Counted from the stretch's first letter, positions 12,206-25,129 are shown. The stretch: 64,000 nt of DNA from Prosopocoilus inquinatus (GCA_036172665.1 CM069873.1:44672001-44736000); one strand, 5' to 3'. Notes: generated by a model from the sequence alone, not told the origin. A program made the numbers and translations.

Positions 12206-13463
12206 TAGAGATGGGCAAAGTGACTCTTTTAGTGGAGCTAACTCTTTGCATCAGACTCACTGGTGTGAGCTGACTCAATAAATCAGCTCAAAAGAGCTGC
12301 TTGCTTCACTTTGTTCTGTAAGCATCGCGGGTTTACAGAGTTGTACGGATGATAGCTCTGTACAAAAATTACGCTTAGCTTCAGCCTTGATGGTCACGTA
12401 CTTACACACATAAAAATTTTTGGGATTCATTGTAATCTGCCCATTCGGTGTTAAATATGTATAAAGTTTTATCTGAAAAGTTGTTAATCTTCATCTAATT
12501 TGGCGTTATTGTTCTCTTTTTCGGACTAAATTGTATCTAGAAATGAGTGTTTACTCCAACAAGGATAAGTTTAACTCTGCTCTGCTACATACGTTTAAAG
12601 GGTAAAAATCCTAACAAAAAAGTGTTCCCTGGCGTCCAAAAAGTGTTAGAATTAAAAACAGATTTTTATCAGTGTGCGCTCTTGGATAAAAAAAACGAAC
12701 GAATAAGAATTAATACTTTGCTAAAGCAAACCTTTTCTGCTCTGAATTAGAATTAAGCAAAGTTCCGAATGCTCAGCTTTTGTTACCCACGATGGATACA
12801 CACATTTACATTATGAAAGTAGTTACAATTCAATCCTCGTAAACGATACATTAAATATTAAAAAATCATATCGATAATCGCACTCAAATTAGATAGTGAA
12901 TACCTAAAGAATATCGCAGTTAGAGTTGCTTTTAAGAATGGTGATTATCGTGAAAAGTTCACAAAAGCTACAAATTTTGCTTGTTTTTTTTTTTTATTTT
13001 ATACTTACGTTGTTTTAATTGATTTACTTGTTGCTGCGTTTTTTTGTGCAGTCATTTGACTGCATGTATTTACATGTTTTTCTGCATTTCGTGCAACAGT
13101 TCAAAATGTTTTGTAATGTAATGTAAAATCATTTTTATGAACTAGAAAAACAACAAAGAATTTAATATAAAGCAAATTCTGTATGAACATAAACCCAAAT
13201 TAATTATACACGTTATTTTTACGGACTCAAATTATTTTATTTTAGTACTGCTATACCCGAGAGCGTAAGCAAGATTCCAAAATATATCGGTATCGAGTTG
13301 AGCACCGAGATATAGAGTCAAGAGCTGCCTGCGATAATAAATGTAATAATTGCGAAGGCAAGAGCTGAGAGCTACTTCGTATAAACACAAGCGAGTTGTT
13401 TCATCGACTCTTTTCGTCGAGTCGACTCGGTGAGTCAGCTCACTCATGAGTTACACATCTCTA
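12206..13463. mobile_element. Non-autonomous hAT-type element
   Basis: The ends TAGAGATGGGCAAAG and (reversed right end) TAGAGATGTGTAACTC are typical hAT terminal repeats. They are flanked by a perfect 8-bp duplication TCAACAAC (12198-12205 and 13464-13471), the hAT signature. Sub-terminal copies of GACTC/GAGTC/AGCTCA occur at both ends, as in transposase binding regions. I find no hAT transposase motif inside; a 67-codon open frame at 12547-12750 is unrecognised. Confidence 0.92.
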
Positions 13464-13593
13464 TCAACAACCCCACCTCACTTACATGTCTCCCGACACG
13501 ATCTACACGGCTATTGTTAGGAGTTGACGTTTCATATCGATCAAGTTCTTCGTAAAATGCCTACTGTCTTGTAAAATTAGTTACAAATTGTGT

Positions 13594-13660
13594 AATTGAA
13601 ATTAACCTCCGCCGTATATACGCATATAAAAATTATTGTGGGCGGAGGTTAATTTCAATT
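13594..13660. repeat. Perfect 20-bp inverted repeat with 27-nt loop
   Basis: AATTGAAATTAACCTCCGCC at 13594-13613 pairs perfectly with 13641-13660. It could be a very short foldback element or a structured transcript element. Nothing coding lies nearby. Confidence 0.85.
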
Positions 13661-14169
13661 ATCTCTTAAACCAGTCTCCTTTACAATTTTTGTTTAACAA
13701 ATTGTGTAAAAGTTCTCTATTTGTACGACCCTGTCGGAGTTCTGTGAAGTAAAATTCGTTTCTGTCAAATATCTCTGTGACCGAGTTGTATCAGTTCCCG
13801 CCGGTTTTCGATGCCCTCATCGATCGCAAACGACTTCGGCGACAGTCTTGCCACCTGCAGGACTTTACTCTCTGTTATTGAAACATTTGGTTTATTATCC
13901 AAATTGCTGATAAATTTGCATTATTTGCGGCATTGCTGATAAATTTCTGTAAAGGCAGATCTTACCATAAGTTTACTTAAATCACTGCATATACAGAAAG
14001 GCAAATCGCAAATTTATCAAAAATTGCGAATTGCAACAAAAAAAAATTTAGAATCGAGGAACCCACTGATAAGAAAAAAGGAGATAATTTTTTTTAAAGA
14101 AAATAAGGAAAGTTACTGATGACGTTAACAAATTACCGAACATGTTAAAAGATGGAATATTTAGTACAG

Positions 14170-14400
14170 TTTAATTCAGGGAAGAATACCTGCACGTCAT
14201 TTCCGGAACTCGTGTATTTCAGGTGGATGCACTCCGTTAATCAACACTACGCGAATTTTTATATATCGGAAATGAATCATTAAATCAAGTTAAGATACAT
14301 TATTATTATTTAATTAATAATAGGGTTGATTACCACAGTGCAACCACCTGAAATAGACGAGTTCCATATATGACGTGCATGTATTCTTTCCTGAATTGAA
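14170..14400. mobile_element. Foldback MITE, imperfect arms of about 90 bp
   Basis: Left TTCAGGGAAGAATACCTGCA and TGTATTTCAGGTGG pair with right CCACCTGAAATAGACGAG and TGCATGTATTCTTTCCTGAA, and TTAATCAAC pairs with GTTGATTA near the centre. Non-coding. Confidence 0.75.
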
Positions 14401-15919
14401 CACGTAGAGATGCGAAGACTATAAAAATTAAAAAGTTATTAAATTTATTATTTACATTTTTTTTTAATTTTCTTATTTATTTAAATCAGTCAGTTTCCTC
14501 AATTTGTCATTAAATTCGCGAATGAAGAAATAACTCATCATGGTGTGTTTTTGTATCTTTCATGATTAAATAATTTCGTAACCGTATTCTTCCTGTTTTA
14601 TTAATTTAATTTGAATTCTGTGTTCCAAGAAAACTAGGGTTAGTCTAGAATAATTCATTTTTTGCATAAAGAAAAGCTATTTTCACGCTTTTTTGTTTTT
14701 GTTTCTTAATTGAAAAGAAAATTGTTGGTATAAAAATTGTTATTTTCTTATTAAATAATTGTACTGGCAACTAAATTTCACGTTTTTGTATAATATATTT
14801 CTGTACTCAAATTTTTTAAAATTATTTTGTAAACTAAATTTTACGTTCCTTTTAATATATTGTTATATTTAAAAATTTGGCATTTTTATTTGAGCTTCTC
14901 GTAAGTTTTTTTTCTATTTGAGCCCAGAGTAAAAACTAGAGAGAGAGGAAAGGAAATTCTAAAAATACAAGTGAAACGCCATTCGAGCAACAGTGCACAA
15001 CAAATTGGAAAATCTGGCGTTTATCTAAACGAGAAAATGCTACTGACAAAGAAAATCGAGATTCAACGGATATCATACGGATTGTTTAAAGAAATTGGGG
15101 ACAAAAGGGGATGAAAAGTGGGTTTACCATCCCCGTCCGCATATTTTTGCAAACAAAATAGAAACACAAAAAAGAATGGAGGATTTAAAATCTGTTACAA
15201 AATTAATAATAAACTCAAGGCGTAATAGGATTTGAAATTCACAGAGAATTCTTTTAAAAAAAGAAAACAAATGGCACGTAAAGAAAAAAAAATTCCCTTT
15301 GGAAAACGGTTTCGACGATCGGGAAAGGAACCGAAAAGGGAAAAATCTAACTTTTTTCAAGAAAACAAGAAAAGCAAACGACGATACCAGCAACAAAATA
15401 GAAACTCGAAAAGGAATTGATGATTTAAAATTTCTTTAAAAAAAATAATAACACTTAAGACGTATTAGCTATTTGAAATTCACAAAGAAATTAAAAAAAA
15501 AAAATGAAACCTGTAACACACAACAACAAAGTAATTTTCGAAAAATTGGAAAATGTCGAAAGCCAGAAAAATTAGCAATTTTAATCATGGCCACTCGAAA
15601 TGGCCAGTAATGGGAGTAAAAAAGTGTTATTATTTTTATCTGCAAGAGGTCTCAGATTGAGTAGGCTACCACGGCAATCTTTCTTATTAGTGAAGATAGA
15701 GATTTAGTTAAATGAGCAATGCTTTGCAGTTGTACATATGTGCCCACAGAGATTCCAAATGTTACAATTTGAAAATTCCGAATAGTTCCGATACTATCGC
15801 GGAAAAACTGAAAATCGCTGTTTTTCATGTCTAATAATTCCATAATTAAAAGAAATATGAAAAAGGTGTGATATAAAAGTACAAAAGACCAAAAGTAAGT
15901 AAGGCTGAAAACTTTTTAA

Positions 15920-16670
15920 GGATTTGCGGCCGATTAACATTCTGGCTACACTATCCAAGGTCTTGGAAAAGATAATGGATAGCCAGTTGAGAAATTATTT
16001 AACATCGTGTTCTCTGATACCTATAACATAGTCAGGCTTCCGACCTGGATATAGTTGCACCACGACATTATCTCGTATAGTTGACGATATTATCAAAGTT
16101 ACCGATGAAAATATACTTAGTCCGTTGGTTACAATTGATTAATCTAAGGCCTTTCACAGAATAAATCATGAGCTCTTATTATTAATTCAGCTTTTATTTT
16201 GCAGTATATTGGCCTAGATTTAGCTTCTGTTACTTTATTTTATAATTATCTTAATCGAAGAACACAAACAGTTGTCATCATTCAAACACTGCATTGCTTA
16301 GATATGGAGTACCGCAAGAATCTATCCTTGGACCTTTACTTTATTCAATCTATACTTCAATTTTTTTTCAAATTACAGGAAGCGAAGTATCTTAATATGG
16401 AGGACAGACGTTTTCACCATTTCGCCTGTTTTTCTCACAAGATATTAGTATCTGGAACTCTTCTTTATCTATTAATGAAAATTAAGCATCGCACAGATAT
16501 ACATAGTATAAATATACCACTTAAGGAGTTCATTGATGTTCCTAAACATAAGACTTCTTTATTCAACAGATCATTTACTTACAACGTCGCGCACTGCTTG
16601 AATAGCCTCGATTGTGGTCTAAAACAGTTATCTCCTAAACAATTCACACAAGAGACATTTGAAGCTTCAC
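15920..16670 (+). pseudogene. Decayed LINE reverse transcriptase and C-terminal fragment
   Basis: Conceptual reading gives RPINILATLSKVLEKIMDSQ, SGFRPGYSCTTTL, a damaged palm motif (SKAFHRINHE after an in-frame stop), YGVPQESILGPLLYSIYT, and then the C-terminal region EDRRFHHFACFSHKIL..HKTSLFNRSF typical of insect non-LTR ORF2 proteins. At least two in-frame stops (the first about 16027) and frame changes are present, and the region holding the YADD motif is deleted between about 16375 and 16390. It is a different LINE from that at 618-3125. Confidence 0.85.
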
Positions 16671-16687
16671 GTGTAAACTACACCTTT

Positions 16688-16822
16688 TCAATTTCAAATT
16701 GGGACTAAACAGTTTCAAATTGGGATTAAAAAATTTCAAATTGAAACTAAACAATTTCGAATTGGGTCTAAACAATATCAAATTAAGACTAAACAAATTG
16801 GAAATAAACAAATTCAAATTGC
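16688..16822 (+). repeat. 21-bp minisatellite, left array
   Basis: Six degenerate units of TTTCAAATTGGGACTAAACA plus one base. It is the inverted counterpart of the array at 17252-17415. Being a multiple of three, the unit makes spurious open frames of repeated NLKLFSP. Confidence 0.93.
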
Positions 16823-16832
16823 TGCGTGCCAC

Positions 16833-16991
16833 TTTTCAATAGTGGATGTCTTGAAAGAGCGCAAATTTGCCAATAATCATTTGCTGAAATTTTTCCCGTA
16901 CAGTCCAATGTTGAATGCAATTGAATTCAAGTGGTCCTCTCTAAATGCTGGTGTTAAAGAGACTTGGCAATCCAAATGCCACAAATTTTAG
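16833..16991 (+). pseudogene. Tc1/mariner-type (DDE) transposase C-terminal fragment
   Basis: 53 codons, ending in TAG, contain LKFFPYSPMLNAIEFKWSSL. This matches the conserved PYSP-LN-IE block around the third catalytic acidic residue of Tc1/mariner-like DDE transposases; here the Glu of IE is present. Everything upstream is missing. The fragment sits between two inverted arrays of the 21-bp minisatellite, which look like the arms of its element. Family placement beyond Tc1/mariner-like is not possible from this length. Confidence 0.75.
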
Positions 16992-17251
16992 TAGGTAAAG
17001 CCAATCATTGCGCAGATGGAATATCGTTTATAAAATTAGAAAATGTAGTGTGACAAAATATTACTAATAAAATTACGGTACCTAACTGTACATATTAGAT
17101 TTGCTGCAAAGATATAAAAATTCATACCTGTTGCGTTAAATATGGTTAATGTAAAATTTTGATTTAGGCATATAATTATTAGTTAGGTAGTTACATTTCC
17201 TTTTGTTATTATTACCTACCAGCTTGTATTATTTCTGTATTAAAATATTTT

Positions 17252-17415
17252 TTCCAATTTGAATTTGTTTAAACCCAATTTGAATTTGTTTATTCCCAAT
17301 TTGAATTTGTTTAGTTCCAATTTGAATTCGTTTATTCTCAATTCGAAATTGTTTAGTCCCAATCTGAATTTGTTTATTCCCAATTTGAAATTGTTTAGTC
17401 CCAATTTGAAATTGA
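17252..17415 (-). repeat. 21-bp minisatellite, right (inverted) array
   Basis: About eight units of CCCAATTTGAAATTGTTTAG and variants, reverse complement of the left array at 16688-16822. The outer flanks also pair: TTTCAATTTCAAATTGGG at the left with CCCAATTTGAAATTGAAA at the right. Confidence 0.93.
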
Positions 17416-17431
17416 AAAGGTATAGACGAGC

Positions 17432-18154
17432 ATTAACGTAAAATGTATAACGTAGTTTAAAATATTACTTTATGAATTTCTTTTATTTTTTGCATTCAAG
17501 TACATACATTACTTTTTTTTCGAAATTTCTGTTTTTTTTTATTACTATCTTCGTCTTTCTATTTGTAGGTCTGCTATGTATTATTGTTAAAGTTCTTTGA
17601 GTAATTTTCATATTTATATAGCGTATAAGTTAGTTTATAGTTGGGGTTGACAGGTAGAACAGTTTGCTGCATTGGTTGCAGTAAACTGATGCCAGTCCTA
17701 TTGAATCACTAAATACTACATTGTAGTCTACATTCCTTTATCGTAATTTTATAAATGCACCTAACAGTGATTCAATAAATTTATTATTTATTTAGTGTAA
17801 CAAAAGAAATTGATTAACCTGAGTTACTGACTATGTACTGTCATATTGTGAGATATTTTTTGAATAATACGATAGGATACGATTCTTAACGACAAAATAC
17901 TTGAAGTCATCAAAGTAAAGTCCTGTGCAATAAAACTAACTACAGTAATTATTTTATATTGTGAAGTGGATATAATAAATTAGGAATTTTTTTTCTCAAT
18001 AAGGGAAATTTCATAGCACTTAAAAGACGCTTGGAACAGGTAAGTGAATATTAAAAGTAGGATTACAAAATCATAAGACGAACCACTTAATTTTATTGCA
18101 CAGAAGTGTACCTATACGATTTTCAATTACATGATTAATGAAGAATGAACACTA
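17432..18154. other. Unassigned AT-rich stretch
   Basis: No supportable gene. A 12-bp imperfect hairpin (CAGTTTGCTGCA / TGCAGTAAACTG) is at about 17667-17695. Confidence 0.35.
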
Positions 18155-18593
18155 CACAGGGTGATTCAGAATAAGCGTCCGAGCCGTTAGGAGCGTATTC
18201 ACCAACGTCATGTAAGTGCGAAGTTGCAAGAAATAAATCTATTATAGGTATCAAAAATCAACCTCATTTGAATTCAAAGTGTAAATCAAGATTCATTTCT
18301 TACGTACACATACACAAGTCCGAAATTCGAATGAATGAATTACGTATTATACAGTTTTTTTTTCGACATTTAACAGTTTCATTTCAAAGTAAACGCTAGT
18401 GTTTCACTCTATTTCACGCGAGTTTATTGCTCTTGTGATGCATTACAGCTGTACTAGTACCCATCAACCAGTTTTTATCTGAATCTTCAATACATTTTAT
18501 CAAAAATTGTAGATATGCATATAAACTTTTTGTTTTCTTTTTCTGTATACTACCTGTGATTGACGGATCGGACACTTATTTTGAATGATCCAG
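18155..18593. mobile_element. MITE, mariner-like ends, TA target site
   Basis: The left end CACAGGGTGATTCAGAATAAG is matched imperfectly by the reversed right end CTGGATCATTCAAAATAAG, followed on both sides by GTCCG-type sequence. TA is present immediately outside both ends (18153-18154 and 18594-18595). No transposase remains. Confidence 0.7.
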
Positions 18594-20984
18594 TATTTAA
18601 AAAACACAAAAGCATTGAAATTAGAAATATTTTCAATTGTCAAGTGTCCTTTCATATTTTTGTTAATTAATTATTTGCAAAATTCTCAGCCCCTTTTCAT
18701 TCCAAAAGACTTTCCGTCCGGCCTCCGTGCCCTTGCTTTAAATGCAGCTGCGTGCAATAAGACGTATTGATTAGCTATAGCTCGTTACCTAATTCCTGCT
18801 CAATTAAATTTAAGTAGGTTAGAGAGGAAAGAAACTGCAGCGCTATGATATCCCTTAAAAATCAATCAGCAGAAATGGCCTGTAAAAGTTTCGTTCAATT
18901 TTTCTTTGGAGATTTTATTTTATAACGACAATCACTGTCTGTGAGCAGAACTAGAGTTTCCGTTATTGATATTCGTATTTCGTGACACATGTTATTGCAG
19001 AATTTCCTCCAAAACTGCAGATTTTATTATTGTATGCATTTACAGACAGGTAAGTCCACAGCGTGAATAAAAAATAACGAACATCGAAGGTAGAACTCTT
19101 ATTATAAGTTTTACAAGAAAGAATTAAATCAAAGTTAAAATTTGCTATAAACTGGTGTTCTTCTATAAAATTTGTTAGAAATTGAAATTTGAAGCAATAA
19201 TGAATTTATTTTATCCAAATTCACCTTCGTTGAACGTCTAGGTACACTTTATTTAAATTAAATTAGGAAAACTAACTGACAAAATAATTCTGAATTTTGA
19301 AAAAACTATGACGAGGAAAATTAAGACCCGTGTAAAACCGATATCTTCATATACGGAACTGCTCCTGATTTTTCTTCTCTTGTCCTATTTACGATCACCT
19401 AGCTCTAATTCGGTTAATAGTTTCTGTGTTCTCTGTGTTTCACTGTCCGCAAATACCGAAATCAGACGATCTTTAATGATTTCGTATTTATTTGTATCCG
19501 GTGTAACAAGTCTAAATCTAATTCAGTAACTTGCTTCAAAATTTCGGTATCTATGGAACTGATGAGAGTATCATACCTCGTTTGGTCTCTGGAAATGTTG
19601 CTATTACGAAACTGTGCTTCAATTTGCATGAATCAAATACGTTTCCCTATGTTTCTAAAATGGCGGTACTTTCAAGTTCACACAAGTGATAAATTCTTGT
19701 TCATCTCTGGTTACATTTTCGGTACCTCATGTGATGTGTTCGTTCTTTGCCATCGTCGGGGTCCCCATTTTAACGTTTTGCCGTTGTTTAAGTTCACGAG
19801 ATCATCAAAAATTGTAATTTAGTTAATTGAAGAAGTTGAAAGTTATGTATTTTTTTATCAACAACATGGTTTCTAAGCAAACATTTTTTAAATTAATAAA
19901 TAAATATTCGAGTGTTCAGTTTACTTCCCCTACATAGGGCGAGGGCGGGGCGGCGCAGGACTAGCCCCGGGAATTTTTGGAAATTCCTGGCACTGACAGC
20001 TGCATTTCCGTAACGCACGGAACTATCCTTTGAGTCACCGTTAAATTCATTCTGCAAAGCAGTGCAGCGCAAGCTTGTTTTGTTTTTAATATGATACTCT
20101 AGTATGATCTCATTTCTTGGTACATTGCAAGCTGACTTCGACTTGCTTTCTAACATAATTAAATAAAGAGTACTGAATTGCATGAAAAATAATGATAAGA
20201 ATCTGGATTCTTACAGTACAATAAAAACAAAAATGAAAAAAATCGATGTATAGGATTTTGCACATCCTTTTAATTTGTCCTACAGTTAGTGTTTAGTTCA
20301 AAGTCTCTTTGTCATAAGGTTAACATAGAGTGGACTATGATGGTACTTTCCGTTCGAAAGGAAAGAGAATGAAAGTTCCTACTTGACATCTTTACTTGTC
20401 AACCTTGCATTTAGGTTCCTACATGTCAAGCTGTTTTCTGTTTCAAAGCAGATTTTAGACGCTTTTTGTCGTTATTGTTGAGTTTTGTGTTTCTAACAAT
20501 TAATTGGGCCTCAAGTTTTTTGAATGATTATCTAGTAACTCTGTGGTTTGGTGCTAAAAGGGCTGTTGTCAAAGAGTGAAATAAATCTGTGAAGTTAATT
20601 TATCGTGAATTTCATTGTTATTCAGAATAGTTTGATTATTGATAACAAGTTAGCACTAATAAATAATCATCCTATTAACAAAGTCAAGTATATGCAACCA
20701 ATTCTACACCACCGTTATGACGTTTTCAATATGGTGTCGTACCTTTATCTAAAGAGTTGGTTGTGTTTATATAAAAATATTTCTTAAAAAGATGCCAACA
20801 AGAGACTAATAAAATAGTCAATTTCAATTTTGGGAAAAAATGAAATTGTCTCGAAAGTTACGACACCTCCCTGATTAAGAAAGAGCATCAAGAAGCAATG
20901 AAATATTGCAGTTATAAAGTGCTTTATATAATTCGTTATTGATACAATTGAACTTGACTTTTAAATGGAATGTGACATGATCAC
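18594..20984. other. Unassigned stretch without a supportable gene
   Basis: Several short open frames (19308-19529, 19553-19822, 19893-20183) resemble no family I know and have no convincing splice context. May be intronic or intergenic. Confidence 0.35.
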
Positions 20985-21375
20985 CTGAAACAAGAGCTCC
21001 AAACCTTTACGAAATTTTAAAAAAATTGTTGCAAATAGTTTTTGATTGCAGTAAAAGCAGCCTTTGTACAGCTGTTTCAGTTCTGCTTGGGGCTTCGTCA
21101 GCAGAGACGTAGCTCGACATTCCCACTGCAAACAAAAACGACTTGTCCAATTTATTCGCAATTGCGATGTAAGAATGATGAACAGATAAAACAGCGACAT
21201 CCTACGATCGCTTTTTAACCTGACATTGCAGTAGGATAGACAAATTGAAGCGGATTTGCTCCTAATAAGTCCCCCATGCAAGGCGGCTATGCTTGTTGTC
21301 AAAGTATAAGGAAAGTTTTACTGCAATGTTAGGTCAAATAGCGAGCGTAAGATGTCGCTGTTTTATCTGTTCTTT
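20985..21375 (+). mobile_element. Composite MITE copy 2
   Basis: The right part (21179-21374) is a complete MITE: GAACAGATAAAACAGCGACATC at the left pairs with GATGTCGCTGTTTTATCTGTTC at the right, arms of about 55 bp. The left part shares the sequence around AAACAGCTGT and the direct neighbour of the family seen at 33256-33454. The same core occurs at 475-617 and 37735-37870. Confidence 0.82.
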
Positions 21376-22009
21376 ACGAAATTATTGACAAATGTACGCG
21401 AATCACCTGAATTAAATTATTCAGTACAAATTACATTAAATAAGGAATATTGCACTTTGAACATCTGTTTTACAGCTAAACAAACAAAGCATTTGTATTT
21501 TTATTACCATGAAGCGACCGCAATGGTAGGAGACAACTTTAAGGTACAGACAACCCCAATCCTTTCAGTTTGTTTAATCCAGCGATGCTCCTCGAGCCCC
21601 AAAAGCGCCTCCCCATTTTCGATTTCTTGGAAGAATCCTAATTTCATTCATAGATCCAGAGAGAGATGCCAGAGAGACGCCAGAGAGTACACTTCCCCGA
21701 TAGCGTGCGTACCTTCTTATTGCATCGGTTTGGTATTTATTGTGTCGGAATTTATTATCAAATTTAATAATTCTATTCGTTTTGTGTGCATCGTTCTTCA
21801 AATGAAACAGGAATTCTAATTATTGTAAGAACAAAACCGTTAACACGCATCTGCAGGAAGCCTAAAAAAAATCCTTACGTGCATTCGGCGTATTTTTTAA
21901 ATCCCTTCGGTAGCCAAGCTCTGAAGAATAACACTATAAACCAAGGGGAATAACTAAATTATTCCAATGAAGTTAGTCATTTTATAGATAGGCGAATGTG
22001 TACATAAAT
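21376..22009. other. Unassigned stretch
   Basis: No gene I can support; open frames on both strands near 21574-21819 are unrecognised. Confidence 0.35.
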
Positions 22010-22420
22010 TGATGAAACGATGCATCGATGAAGCAATGGAATGATAAAGCTATGGGTTGAATTGATGAAGCAATGAGTCAATGAAGTGATGGATCGATGA
22101 AATAATGGATTAATGAAGTGATGATCGACGGATTAATGAAGCAACGGATCGACAAAATGATGGATCGATGAAGCCAAGTATCAATAAACGATTTATCGAT
22201 AAATCAAAGAATCAATTGGCTGTCGTGACTGTTACACCATAAACTTAAAAAATATAAAAGAAATGATGGATCGATGAAACGTCGGATCGATAATGTAATG
22301 AAACGATGACGCGATGTATTGATTAAACGATTTACGGATGATGCTACGGATTGTTGATTCAATGAAGCAATGAATCAACAAAATGATGGATAGATTGAAG
22401 CGATGGATCGTTTGAATAAG
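22010..22420. repeat. Degenerate GATGAAGCAATGGATC minisatellite
   Basis: Dozens of imperfect 14-17-bp units built from GATGAA, ATGGATCGATGA and AAGCAATG, interrupted by unique sequence at about 22200-22260. No coding frame of interest. Confidence 0.8.
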
Positions 22421-25127
22421 TTAAACTGACATTCAGGGCTATTCTGTAAAATTGATTTGCATGATAATTGATATTGTCTTCAATAATTGAAGAGAAATTG
22501 TTATGATTTCATAACATTTCATGCCGATTGCCGACCGTAAATTGAATAGAGATGCGTATTAACACTTGAAACGGATTGCAAGTTGTTACGAAACTATTTA
22601 CAGAATACCAATTTTGCAAGGTCACTTGAAACATAGCAATATCAAATCCATATCAATGTTACAGAAGAGACCCCATTATTATATTTTGTAGGTGTAGATC
22701 AAGCGTGCAAAGAGGTTTTACTCGTTTATACACGTTTCAGATGCAAATCGTTTCAATTACAAAAGCGCCGAGCATTACCCCAAAAGGAAATCTTCAGTAG
22801 CTTAAAATATAAATTAAATAATTAAATAATTTTATAAGAAATATATTTATGAAATTGTTTTCGAGATTAGGTGGCAAATTATCATTTTCAATTTACAGTT
22901 AAAGAAAATATTTAGCCCACGTGGATACAGGAGGGCTAAAGGAAGTCGCGAGTCATTGTTCGATTAGCCCAAAGCATTTCGCTTTTGTTTGATCTTTGAA
23001 AACGTAATTGGTTTCAATTAATCTCATAACAGTTAATACACTTGTAAACTACTGTCGAAAACTTTTAAGACGAAAAGCAGTAAATCTGTTGGAATTTGAG
23101 CCTTATTGAAATAACCCTCTTAATTTAGAACCTTCTGCATTTGAGAGTTTTTCTCTCCCTCTCTCTTGGCCAGGGGATGAGCAGGGTCATAAAATTTAAT
23201 TTCGTTGTGAAATGGAACGCGGAACACATAGTACCGAAAAAGGTAATCATTCCATTGTATATTGTCATAAGACCAACGATGCCTGTTACTATTACTGGCA
23301 ACCGTAACCAATATTTATTTATTTGACTTGCCGCTAGCCGTACCATAAAAGCAGGTCAGCCGGCTAAATGTTGTTAAGGTTCATAATTGCAAAGCACGGA
23401 TATTTGTACGGCCAGGGGTATTTCATTTCGTCTTAAAACTTTTCGACATCCCTGTACGTACTAACATATTTTTTTCATCAGACGACTTCGATTTTCTGCA
23501 TAACATAATATCGCAAGCTTTTAAAACGGAAAATTTTTGCTTTCGTTTTATCTATTGGCCTAATATGTTTTTCGTGTAAATTTTTATTAATTATAATTTT
23601 TGCCACGTCTTTGCTCATCGTTTTGTTGGTCTTTTAAAGAAATACATTTTACAAGTTTCATTATTTTATATTTTTTATTTATTGAATGGATAAAGTATTA
23701 TCTGTTGAAGTTGATATTTATTGGTGCTTTTCTGTGAGAAATAACATGTTTAATTGGAACAAGTTACATCCTAATGAAATAACGTCTTGTAATAAAATTA
23801 ATACAATACATTTATAAAGTTTGCTGAGACGTCTTTTCTCCTTCTACGAGATAGATTTTATGATAATTAACCACTGTCGGTGGATTCAGAGTGTTCATCG
23901 ATGCGTGATAATGATGAAATGTATTAAGGCTCTGTGAAAGACGACGAGATTTTCTTTTTTGTAAATTCAATTCAGTGTATTGATATTTATAATTTATCCG
24001 TTTTATCTGTTTTTACATTTATAGTTCGTTATTTAGTAGATAAGTAATTCAAGTTCTCCAAGATAAAGCAGCAGTCTAATTGCAAATTTAGATGCAAATC
24101 GTCTTTGATATCAAAACCAAGGCGCCGAGGGCATCGCGTCGGTCTTCTAAAGAGCGTAGCGGAACCTGAATATGTCATTTAAAAATTTATTCCATTTTCC
24201 TTCTTATATTTATTTTTTCGTATGGTTTCTCAGATCTCGTATAAAATGAAGCTGGAGGCGATGTCTCTTTGCCTTTCCTTCCTGTTCACGTCGATACACT
24301 TTCAGGAGAGAGAGTTAACGTCACCAGTCTCCTTCGATTCGTTATTTTTCCGGTGCACCGCGGAAAATTGCAAACTAATATTGCTTTTTCTATTCAAAAG
24401 TATCGACAGCAAAAACATATAATAATATTCGGCGGAAATTTATTGTCGCGCGCCAATTCAGTCTCGAAGCAATTTAAGCCTCTAATTGAATTTCTAAACT
24501 TGAATAACGTCGTAAGCTCGCTCCTCGAGCTTTTAATAAAAGCTGCTATACACATAGTAACTATTATTGTACTTTTAATTTTCCGCCGTGCTAACTTCTT
24601 TATCAAGTTGATTTGTGTGCACATAAATTTCGGTTAGAACGGAGAATAAAGTTAGCATCAGTTTGATAGAGAAATTTATTTGCATATTCCCATCCGCGAC
24701 GGCTCCAAACTTTCATCAAACCCGTTCGAATTAAATGCTCCTTGCTTGTATGTATGCTTTAACTTTAGTTATAAGCATGCCTGGCTGAATTTAATGGAGC
24801 TTTTTTGTAAGCTAATTTTGTAAGCTCGATGCTAATTTACCGAAGAGGATGGTAAAAGATTTCTCGCTCGAGTTTGTATAGTGGTTTCTAAACGTTTTTC
24901 ACTTCCCACACCAATCTTAATCAAATATATATAACTACTTTTCAAGACTGCATGCAATATTCATTTTTCATGTTATTTATGATACTAATAAGCAGAGAGA
25001 GGAATTTTTACAGGATTGCGACGGCAACGCTTCATGCTTGAAGCTCTTCTTAAAAAACTATGTACTACAACTGTAAACCAATGAAGTAGTTTTATCACCA
25101 CTCAAACCGAGAATTAAACAGATCAGT
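22421..25127. other. Unassigned AT-rich stretch
   Basis: No exon I can support. Open frames at 23120-23346 and 24222-24637 have somewhat balanced composition but no recognisable family. Conserved non-coding DNA is possible but cannot be judged from one sequence. Confidence 0.35.
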
Positions 25128-25129
25128 TC

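Larger units (their letters stand above)
13472..15915. other. Unassigned AT-rich stretch with small repeats
   Basis: Contains the hairpin at 13594, the foldback element at 14170-14400 and two diverged tandem copies of a roughly 240-bp unit (about 15150-15390 and 15391-15500; shared ATAGAAAC and TTTGAAATTCACA). Lysine-rich open frames at 15232-15420 come from A-rich DNA and are not credible genes. Confidence 0.4.

Noticed and set aside
15124..15420. Overlapping open frames on both strands (Lys-rich plus, Phe-rich minus)
   Set aside because: Both are translations of A-rich/T-rich tandem sequence; no domain or splice context.
16644..17441. Open frames encoding repeated NLKLFSPNLK-like peptides
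   Set aside because: They are the 21-bp minisatellite read in phase, not a protein gene.
19308..20183. Several 70-96-codon open frames
   Set aside because: No family resemblance and no consistent strand or splice pattern.
22010..22420. CRISPR-like spaced short repeats
   Set aside because: Units are degenerate and contiguous with no spacers; the DNA is eukaryotic. It is a minisatellite.
24222..24660. Overlapping open frames with balanced composition
   Set aside because: No recognisable domain and no convincing splice sites; left as unassigned.
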